A stretch of DNA of 11,802 nucleotides from CANNDT01 sp945876205 (GTDB taxonomy: Bacteria; Acidobacteriota; Vicinamibacteria; Vicinamibacterales; UBA2999): assembly GCA_947503365.1 (NCBI GenBank), contig CANNDT010000121.1, forward strand, positions 1 through 11,802, given 5' to 3'. Positions 6,409 through 11,802 of this stretch are shown here, in pieces (the first letter of the stretch is position 1; every line of letters begins with the position of its first letter). The notes beneath the pieces were generated by a model. It ran no database searches. It was not told the origin of the DNA and saw only the letters and a list, made by a program, of their open reading frames with translations. The position numbers and the translations under genes were made by a program.

Positions 6409-7692
6409 TCAAAAGAAGACTTTGAGCCGGGTGTAGACAAAATCGCGGCGTGTCAGGCGGCCAAACGTGTCGAGCGATGAGCCGGTGAAGACGCCAGCCG
6501 AACCTTCAATCCAGACATCGTCTCGAAGACTCACCGCGGCGATGCCCCGCATGAAGGCCGTTCCGTCGGTCGGGTCGTAGACCGCAAGCATGCGGACGGT
6601 GCGCGTCTCGCGCGCGAAGCTTCGATCCGCCGCCGCCACCAGCCTCACATCGTTGCCGTCGAGGCGCTGGTGCGTCAGGAGGACGTTTGCGGCAATGCGG
6701 TAATCGCCCGCGCGGCGGTCCACGCCGATGCCGCTCTCGATCCGCTCGAGCTCGTCCTCGACAAATGCGGCGGCTTCTCCCCTCACGCCCCACGGTCCGC
6801 GGACAGTCTCGAAATCGCCGCCAATCATCGTGAAACGGGGAAAGGATTCGACAAGGCGCGGAATCGCGACGGTGTAGGTCGGAAACGAGTTGAAACCGCG
6901 ATACGCGGACAGGGCCCAGTCGATGCGTCCGGCTGTCGACGTGAAACGCGCGCCACCCTGTACGTTGCGCAACGCCGCCTCGGGCTCCTGGCGATCGCGG
7001 GTAAGAAGACGACAGGGCCCGAGGCCTACTGGCGGACAAATCACGTTGGCATTAGCCGCAAGGTTGAACGGTGACGTGCGTTCCTCGAGCTGATCGAAAC
7101 GGCCCGCGCGGAAGACGGGAACGATGATTCCTTCAAGCGTGGACGACCCGGGCAGGAACACGCGACCGCGCACCAGTCCGACCGGAAGCCTGGCCTCGCT
7201 GCGGCCCTCCAGCAGGAATCTCGTCAGGTCGATCGGGTTGACGACATCCGTCGGCTGGAATTCGTCGAGGCGGCCCCAGACGATGCGCGAGGCGCCGACG
7301 CGAAGATCGAAATGCGTCGAGAAGAGCTCCGCATACAGATCGTTCGGCCTGACGACGGCGTCGGACGATATGCCCGTCCCACCGGATGCCTTGCGATCGG
7401 CGACGAGGCCGTCGACATAGCCGGACAGGTTGACTCGGAAGTGAGAGCCGACGTCCTGCTTGCGCTCGATAAACACCCGCGTGCGCAGCTCCATGACGGC
7501 CGCCGTCGCGCAGGCTGAAGCCTGCGCGCTACAGGTGTCGCCGACGGACGGCAGCACATCGAAGAGGACCGAGACATGGCCATCGACCTGAGCCTGCGCT
7601 GGTTCCACTGCAAAACAAGCCACAGAGACACAAAGACACAGAGAAAGACCAAATATGGCTCTGTGCCTCTGTGACTCTGTGGCCCGCTTCAA
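6409..7692 (-). CDS. Predicted outer-membrane beta-barrel protein of an RND export cluster; signal peptide encoded by a repeat
   Basis: I do not recognise a named family with certainty; it resembles DUF1302-like barrels found beside RND exporters. The protein shows alternating amphipathic strands through most of its length, for example RVNLSGYVDGLVAD (86-99) and FDLRVGASRIVWGRL (128-142). It ends in YTRLKVFF with a C-terminal phenylalanine, the classical signal for BAM-dependent barrel insertion. The signal peptide is residues 14-34, with probable cleavage after AQA (34). Residues 4-25, including nearly all of its hydrophobic core, are translated from the palindromic repeat at 7619-7683. The start is TTG at 7692-7690, overlapping the RND stop as TTGA. 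No better start lies before the hydrophobic core. A role as the outer-membrane partner of the exporter is inferred from position. Confidence 0.72.
   Translation of the reverse strand: MKRATESQRHRAIFGLSLCLCVSVACFAVEPAQAQVDGHVSVLFDVLPSVGDTCSAQASACATAAVMELRTRVFIERKQDVGSHFRVNLSGYVDGLVADRKASGGTGISSDAVVRPNDLYAELFSTHFDLRVGASRIVWGRLDEFQPTDVVNPIDLTRFLLEGRSEARLPVGLVRGRVFLPGSSTLEGIIVPVFRAGRFDQLEERTSPFNLAANANVICPPVGLGPCRLLTRDRQEPEAALRNVQGGARFTSTAGRIDWALSAYRGFNSFPTYTVAIPRLVESFPRFTMIGGDFETVRGPWGVRGEAAAFVEDELERIESGIGVDRRAGDYRIAANVLLTHQRLDGNDVRLVAAADRSFARETRTVRMLAVYDPTDGTAFMRGIAAVSLRDDVWIEGSAGVFTGSSLDTFGRLTRRDFVYTRLKVFF
7619..7683. repeat. CTCTGTG-type octamer repeat as an inverted pair, copy 2
   Basis: The arms 7619-7643 and 7659-7683 are inverted repeats with 22 of 25 positions matching, separated by a 15-nt loop. 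Each arm is three degenerate octamers of the form CTCTGTGN. The left arm region 7619-7647 matches 3380-3408 in opposite orientation (26 of 29). The element begins 6 nt after the RND stop codon and lies inside the beta-barrel reading frame. Confidence 0.85.
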
Positions 7693-9986
7693 GCGGCGCT
7701 TTCGAGCCTGGAGAATCTGCGCGCATCGAAGAGTCTCGGCAGAAGGATGATCACGGCGGGAACGACGAATACTTCCGTGAGGAACGCGACCGCCATCGTC
7801 AGCGCGAGCAGTCCTCCGAACCAGGCGGTCGGCTTGTACGACGAGAACACCATGATCCCGTAGCCCAGGCTGTTGATGATGGCGGTCGTCAGCGACGCAC
7901 GCCCTTCGTGCATCGTCGCCAGCTCAATTGCCTCGGTCGTCGTCGCACCGGCGGCGGCCTCACGGCGGAAGCGGCCGATGAAGTGGATCGTGTCGTCGTC
8001 GACCACGCCGAGAGCGACGCTGGCGACCATCACCGTCGCAACGTTCAGCGAAATGCCAAGCCATCCCATCAGGCCGAGCACCGCGCAGACCGGCAACGCG
8101 TTGGCGATGATGCCGAGCAGCCCGAATCGCCACGAGCGGAAGACGATGAAGATGACGCCGAAGACCGTCACGAATGCAGTCGCAAAGCTGCTCAACTGCG
8201 AGACGACGAGATAATGATCCAGCGTGCTGAAGATGCGTCCGGATCCGGTGACCGTGGTCTTGATGCCCGAGCCCGCAAATACCGCAGCCGCCTCCTGCTC
8301 GGCGCGGCTGATTTGCTCGAACACCAGGTCAGAGCTCATCGAGGCCAGCCGTACCGACATCTGCGACCGCGAGTAGTCGCTGGCAACGACACGCTCGAGC
8401 TCGGCGCGCCCGTCGTCTGAGAGCTCGAAGACGAATAACTCCTGCGCGATCGCTTCGCGGCTGGCCGGTACGGCCTCCGCCGCCGGATTGCCGTCATTGA
8501 GCTCGCGATTCACCCGCTTCACGTAGTCGGCCACCGAGACGACTTTCCGAACGAACGGCAGCTTCTGTACTCGCGTGCGCAACTCCTCCATCCGCCGCAG
8601 CGTGTCGGGCGACTTCATCGAGTCCGGCTCACCCTCGAACAGGATGTTGAAGTTGTAGATGCCGGAGAGCTCGCGGTCGATGAGGTCGGCTGACTGATGA
8701 AGCGGGTGGTCGTCGGCAAAGAAATTCACGTGATTGGTATCGACGTGCAGCCACGCCATCCCGGCGCTCGACGCCCCTGTCACGAGCAGCGCGACGAGCA
8801 TCACGGTTTTGGCGTTTCGAATCGAGAACCGCGCGACCCTCTGCATCGGCCCGACCAGGTATCGCTCCTGCGGCGCCGTGCCGCTCTCCGGCTTCAACAG
8901 CATCAGCATCGTCGGCACGAAGACGAGCGACATCACGAAGTCGACCATCACGCCGACGGCGGAGCCGACGCCGAACGATCGGACGGCGACGACGTTGCTC
9001 GTCGCCAGCGACAGCAGGCCCAGCGCCGTCGTGCCGCTGGCGCCAAGCAGCGGCACGAACAGATGCTGCACGCTCGACTTGAACGCGTGCTCCTTGCTGC
9101 CGCTCTCGCGCAGCTCGTGGTTGAAATGCTGGACGATGTGCACGTCGTCCGCGATGGCGAGAATGATGATGAGCGGCAGCAGCATGCTCGCCAGGATGTT
9201 GTAGGTGAACCCCATCAGCACGAAGAGGCCCATCGTCCAGACGGCGCTGACGATCACGGCCACCACCAGCAGGCCGGTGATCCGCCACGACCGGAACATC
9301 ATGAAGATGGCGCCAACCGTCAGCGCCAGGATCGGCGGCGTCAGCTTGATCGTGTTCTCGAGCGTGATCTGGTTGTAGGTCTCGCTGATCTCGAGGCTGC
9401 CGTTGTAATACGCCCGCATGCCGGCGGGAAGGCCGGAATCAACCAGGTCGTGGATGCGGCCAATCACCTGGCTTCGCACCGAGTCGATACGGTCTTCGTC
9501 GAAGCTGACGAGAATCGCGGTGACCGTGGCGTCGTTCGACACGAGATCGCCGCGTAGAAGCGAGTCGTCCAGCGCCTTCCGCCTGACTCGTTCCGCCGCT
9601 CCCGGCTGATCAAAGGGTTCGTCGAGGAGGGTCTGCACCTCCAGGCCTCCGTCAGAAAGACTGCGGACGACGGTAGCCGTGGCCAGACTGTTCACTCGAT
9701 CGACGGCGTCGACCCGCTTGATGTCGTCGCTCACGCGCCCGACAAATGCCAACCCTTCCGGCGTGAACAGCCGATCCGACTTCAGCGCAATCATCAGCGT
9801 GCGCTGCCCGCCGAACTCCATCCGGAACTGCTCGTAGGTCTGAAACACGGGATCGTCTTTCGAGATCCACATGCTGATGTCGTTGTCGATCTCGGTGAAG
9901 TTCATCTTCGGCAGCAGCACGACGAAGCCGGCAAGAATCACCGCGCAGAGCGGATACCGGAAGCGGAAGGTCAGCTCCGCGATCAC
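7689..9986 (-). CDS. RND/MMPL-superfamily exporter
   Basis: This is a proton-driven inner-membrane exporter of the COG1033 type, often linked to lipid or other hydrophobic cargo. It has the two-fold RND layout. TM1 is near residues 12-27 and is followed by a large periplasmic loop to about 212. TM2-6 run to about 365, TM7 is near 395-412, a second loop follows to about 595, and TM8-12 reach the C-terminus. Both halves keep the acidic proton-relay motif in their fourth helix: IADDVHIV with D280/D281 and VVDDDTIHFI with D663-665. The frame is open to a GTG at 10040, but those first 15 codons are the palindromic repeat at 9992-10039. I prefer GTG 9986-9984, which has GAGGGG 8 nt upstream and starts just before TM1 (765 aa). 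It sits between the LolA-like and beta-barrel genes. The cargo is unknown. Confidence 0.93.
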   Translation of the reverse strand: MIAELTFRFRYPLCAVILAGFVVLLPKMNFTEIDNDISMWISKDDPVFQTYEQFRMEFGGQRTLMIALKSDRLFTPEGLAFVGRVSDDIKRVDAVDRVNSLATATVVRSLSDGGLEVQTLLDEPFDQPGAAERVRRKALDDSLLRGDLVSNDATVTAILVSFDEDRIDSVRSQVIGRIHDLVDSGLPAGMRAYYNGSLEISETYNQITLENTIKLTPPILALTVGAIFMMFRSWRITGLLVVAVIVSAVWTMGLFVLMGFTYNILASMLLPLIIILAIADDVHIVQHFNHELRESGSKEHAFKSSVQHLFVPLLGASGTTALGLLSLATSNVVAVRSFGVGSAVGVMVDFVMSLVFVPTMLMLLKPESGTAPQERYLVGPMQRVARFSIRNAKTVMLVALLVTGASSAGMAWLHVDTNHVNFFADDHPLHQSADLIDRELSGIYNFNILFEGEPDSMKSPDTLRRMEELRTRVQKLPFVRKVVSVADYVKRVNRELNDGNPAAEAVPASREAIAQELFVFELSDDGRAELERVVASDYSRSQMSVRLASMSSDLVFEQISRAEQEAAAVFAGSGIKTTVTGSGRIFSTLDHYLVVSQLSSFATAFVTVFGVIFIVFRSWRFGLLGIIANALPVCAVLGLMGWLGISLNVATVMVASVALGVVDDDTIHFIGRFRREAAAGATTTEAIELATMHEGRASLTTAIINSLGYGIMVFSSYKPTAWFGGLLALTMAVAFLTEVFVVPAVIILLPRLFDARRFSRLESAA

Positions 9987-9991
9987 CCGGG

Positions 9992-10039
9992 TCACCCCTC
10001 GACGAGGCTCGGGGTGATCCTGAGCTTGTCGAAGGATCA
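9992..10039. repeat. Palindromic interspersed repeat (CTTCGACAAGCTCAGG type) between LolA-like and RND genes
   Basis: On the minus strand the element reads TGATCCTTCGACAAGCTCAG, then GATCACCCCGAGCC and TCGTCGAGGGGTGA. It is an imperfect palindrome. The core CTTCGACAAGCTCAGG belongs to a repeat type familiar from many environmental genomes, often seen translated as LRQAQD at false N-termini. It supplies the LolA-like stop codon (10039-10037) and the Shine-Dalgarno sequence of the RND gene. It is unrelated to the octamer repeats elsewhere in the window. Confidence 0.75.
9995..10000 (-). promoter_or_regulatory. Probable Shine-Dalgarno sequence of the RND gene, donated by a repeat
   Basis: GAGGGG on the minus strand lies 8 nt before GTG 9986-9984. 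It belongs to the last bases of the palindromic repeat 9992-10039. It decides between the start at 9986 and the overlapping GTGA start at 10040. Confidence 0.5.
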
Positions 10040-10816
10040 CTGCGAGCCCTGCTCGAGCTGGCGGCGGGTGAAGTCGTTGTCGGTGAGCCCGACGTTGTAG
10101 CGGATCGAGGTGGTCGTGAGCTCGGTTCGGGTCTTCTGGATCTCGTTGCTGACGACGAGGTCGAGCACGGTCAAGATGCCGTCAACGCGATCCAGGCGTC
10201 TGACGTCGAAGATCTTCGCGCGTTCGTTCCGCTGGTTGTAGATGTCGGAGTGGCCGATGACGAACCGGTCTTTGAGCACAAGGCTTACAGAGCGGGGGAA
10301 GTCAGCGTTGCGATCCTTCGCGCGCGACTCGAGTGCCCAGGCCGGGAGCTTTGCTCCGTCTGGAGCCGTCCACGCGGCGTTCTCGTCGGCGTAGGCGTAG
10401 GTGTAGTCGGCGAGGTCGCGGCCGCCGATGTCCTCGTAGCTAAGGTCGCTGCCGACGAAGCTTTGCTGTTTCTCCTCGCCGGCGATGCGCCGCACGCGCC
10501 CGAGCGCCGGAAGGTAGAGAAACCGTTCGTCGTCGGCGTTGGGATGCTCCCAGACGAGCAGCGCGGTGCCCTTGATGTCATTCGGCGAGAGAAAGCGGAT
10601 CAGGGCCTTGTCGCCCTCGCCGGCCTTGCCGCGGAGCCTGAGGATGAGGAGCGTGCGCTCGCGGACGCGGCCCTGGCGATCGTAGATGCGCATGCGCATG
10701 TCGGCGCGCGAGTCGCGGCCGAGATCGCGCTCCTGCAACCGTCGCGCGACCACTTCGGGGGAGAGCGCCTGCGAAACGAGAACGAGGGCGGCCAGAAGAA
10801 ACTGAGCGAGCACCAC
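10037..10816 (-). CDS. LolA-like periplasmic protein (outer-membrane lipoprotein-sorting protein family)
   Basis: This family, close to PF17131, has a LolA/LolB-like fold and is usually encoded beside RND exporters, where it may carry a hydrophobic ligand across the periplasm. Recognisable parts, numbered from the chosen start, are YLPALGRVRRI (101-111) and SFVGSDLSYEDI (119-130). FTRR near the C-terminus is also typical. A hydrophobic signal segment, LAQFLLAALVLVSQA, lies at the N-terminus with no lipobox cysteine, so a soluble periplasmic protein is expected. The frame is open to ATG 10924, but the first 30 or so codons overlap the lost end of the receiver domain and look non-native. GTG 10816-10814 directly precedes the signal segment and follows that domain's TAA by 11 nt. 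GAGGGG is 14 nt away, so this start is uncertain. The stop codon lies in the repeat 9992-10039. Confidence 0.85.
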   Translation of the reverse strand: MVLAQFLLAALVLVSQALSPEVVARRLQERDLGRDSRADMRMRIYDRQGRVRERTLLILRLRGKAGEGDKALIRFLSPNDIKGTALLVWEHPNADDERFLYLPALGRVRRIAGEEKQQSFVGSDLSYEDIGGRDLADYTYAYADENAAWTAPDGAKLPAWALESRAKDRNADFPRSVSLVLKDRFVIGHSDIYNQRNERAKIFDVRRLDRVDGILTVLDLVVSNEIQKTRTELTTTSIRYNVGLTDNDFTRRQLEQGSQ

Positions 10817-10827
10817 AACCCGGTACT

Positions 10828-10920
10828 TTACCCCTCGCCGCCCTCCCGAGGACGCGTGATGCTCGCGACCGCGGCCGTCAGTTCGACTGGCTCGACCGGC
10901 TTCGGGACGTGCGCCTGGAA
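10828..10920 (-). pseudogene. Cut-off C-terminal end of the receiver domain, downstream of an in-frame TGA
   Basis: In the same frame as the upstream kinase/receiver gene, translation beyond its TGA (10923-10921) gives FQAHVPKPVEPVEL followed by TAAVAS and ends at TAA 10830-10828. This is the expected last strand and helix of a receiver domain, with the conserved lysine in VPKP. Typical receivers read AAGF at this place, so a single G-to-T change (GGA to TGA) explains the stop. Apart from this remnant, the 104 nt between 10817 and 10920 hold nothing I can support. Confidence 0.78.
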
Positions 10921-11802
10921 TCATGCGGCTAGGATCCGAGCCCGATCTTCGGCGCGCACGTAACCCGTCAGGGCGAGCGCGGGGAGGAATCCTCCATGCT
11001 CGGCTTCGAACTGTCGAACCTGCCGAATCAATTCGTACCCGTCCTCGTTGGTCAGGCCAATATCGCTGACCAGCACATCGGGCCGCTGCTTGTCGTCCTT
11101 GACTACCAGCAGCGATTCACGAACCGACGCGGCCCCTCTTACGCTGGCGCCCGCCTGCGTCAACATCAACGAGGTCAATGCGCGGCCGTCGTCGTTGTCA
11201 TCGACGACCAGGATGCGGAGGTCATCGAGCCGCGCTATTTGCGGGACCGACGCGGCCGCCGACCCCGCGATCCGCCGATCTCCGAACGGGGCCGCGTGAG
11301 GCGGATACACCTCGGTGGCCGCAAACGGCAGACGGACAGTGAAGGTCGCGCCGCGCCCCAGGCCCTGGCTGGCCGCGCTCACCGTTCCGCGGTGCAGCTC
11401 CACGAGCTGCTTGACGATGTAGAGGCCAAGACCGAGTCCTGCCGACTGCGTTGTCGCGGCATCCGCCTGGCGGAAGCGCTCGAACACGTGGGGCAGAAAC
11501 TCCGCTCTGATGCCCTGGCCCGTATCGACCACCCTGACCTCGACCTGCTCGTCCGAGCGTTCGACCAAGATCTCGACACGTCCGCCTTCAGGCGTGAACT
11601 TGATCCGCCCATACAGGGATTCGATATCGATGCGCGCAAGTGCGTCGCGTACCGCGATTGGATCATCGGCCTTGCCCACCTGCTGCAGCGCCCAGGCATA
11701 GGCGATCATGCATGCAGCGCCTGTGCCCTGGTGGTAGATGATCGGCAGCTTGTTGTTGGCCTTGTAATACTCCACGTATTTCTCTGTCGTCCCGAACACC
11801 GG
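10921..11802 (-). CDS. Chimeric reading frame: substrate-binding-protein fragment joined to histidine-kinase ATPase and truncated receiver (partial at right edge)
   Basis: The frame is open through the right edge, so the GTG at 11799 is not a trusted start. Residues here count from it. Residues 1-70, with FGTTEKYVEYY, YHQGTGAACMIAYAWALQQ and RDALARIDIESLYGRIKF, look like the C-terminal lobe of a Peripla_BP_6 (LivJ-like) substrate-binding protein. From KFTPEGG (67-73) on it is a hybrid histidine kinase: G1 box DTGQGI (92-97), F box FERFRQAD (106-113) and G2 box GLGLGLYIVKQL (121-132). A receiver follows with D200/D201, phospho-acceptor D246 and T278. The HisKA dimerisation domain with its phospho-histidine, and the N box, are missing. 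The receiver ends at TGA before its conserved lysine. I infer it is non-functional as drawn, through a deletion or an assembly join. Confidence 0.8.
   Translation of the reverse strand, partial: PVFGTTEKYVEYYKANNKLPIIYHQGTGAACMIAYAWALQQVGKADDPIAVRDALARIDIESLYGRIKFTPEGGRVEILVERSDEQVEVRVVDTGQGIRAEFLPHVFERFRQADAATTQSAGLGLGLYIVKQLVELHRGTVSAASQGLGRGATFTVRLPFAATEVYPPHAAPFGDRRIAGSAAASVPQIARLDDLRILVVDDNDDGRALTSLMLTQAGASVRGAASVRESLLVVKDDKQRPDVLVSDIGLTNEDGYELIRQVRQFEAEHGGFLPALALTGYVRAEDRARILAA

Noticed and set aside
4779..6425. A 548-codon open frame on the plus strand
   Set aside because: It lies opposite the M20 peptidase, has a low-complexity Arg/His/Val/Leu-rich composition typical of antisense frames in GC-rich DNA, and shows no domain. 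The minus-strand frame has all catalytic motifs.
3380..7683. CRISPR array made of the octamer repeats
   Set aside because: Repeat units are 8 nt, degenerate and directly adjacent, without unique spacers of constant length, and no cas gene is present.
8697..9557. A 286-codon plus-strand frame opposite the RND gene
   Set aside because: Its composition (His, Arg, Gln, Asp rich) is that of an antisense shadow, and the minus strand encodes clear RND motifs there.
10921..10923. TGA as a recoded glycine or selenocysteine codon, since the receiver continues in frame
   Set aside because: TGA ends several other genes here (for example M20, RND, LolA-like, hsdM), so a UGA-Gly code does not fit. The position is glycine in the family, not cysteine, and I see no SECIS-like stem directly after it.
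10817..10924. N-terminal extension of the LolA-like protein from ATG 10924
   Set aside because: Those codons lie over the receiver-domain remnant read in another frame and give an Arg/Gly-rich peptide before the signal sequence. The ATGA overlap exists only because of the nonsense codon.
10921..11802. A genuine sensor kinase using a fused substrate-binding domain
   Set aside because: No membrane span, HAMP or HisKA domain lies between the two parts, and the kinase module starts in the middle of its ATPase domain, so the product could not autophosphorylate.

Overview
The window reads as a high-GC, Gram-negative chromosome fragment. It carries a predicted outer-membrane beta-barrel and a periplasmic LolA-like protein. 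All recognisable genes lie on the minus strand, so the biological reading order is right to left. The mix of an RND exporter cluster with abundant short palindromic intergenic repeats resembles uncultured soil bacteria such as Acidobacteriota (Vicinamibacteria-like). That placement is a low-confidence inference; no rRNA or marker gene is present to fix it.

In reading order, the right edge (11802-10828) holds a damaged signalling gene. A piece of a branched-chain amino-acid-type substrate-binding protein runs straight into a histidine-kinase ATPase and receiver module at the shared word KFTPEGG. The receiver is then cut by an in-frame TGA although its expected C-terminus is still legible downstream. 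Next comes a three-gene envelope/export set (10816-6409): a LolA-like periplasmic protein, a two-fold RND/MMPL transporter and a predicted outer-membrane beta-barrel. An M20 metallopeptidase (6389-5007), an internally duplicated membrane protein (4903-4136) and a Nudix CoA-pyrophosphatase-like gene (4060-3431) follow. The left third is a type I restriction-modification cassette: hsdM (3275-879) overlaps hsdS, and hsdS is broken in its second target-recognition domain by an IS3-family-like element whose orfA runs off the left edge. hsdR is not in the window.

The most unusual structure is the set of repeats at the gene junctions. One family built on the octamer CTCNGTGN occurs in two flavours, CTCTGTG-type at 3380-3408 and 7619-7683, and CTCGGTG-type at 4068-4126 and 4911-5010. 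A second, unrelated palindromic repeat sits at 9992-10039. These repeats supply stop codons (M20 peptidase, LolA-like gene), a likely Shine-Dalgarno sequence (RND gene), the region 7 nt ahead of two start codons (membrane protein, Nudix), and most of the signal peptide of the beta-barrel protein.

I did not find a clearly new multi-gene defence or biosynthetic system. The strongest leads are the repeat-shaped gene boundaries, the chimeric kinase with a nonsense codon, and the IS-truncated HsdS. There is no gene-free stretch longer than 300 bases. The two longest gaps, 3276-3430 and 10817-10920, are described as features.
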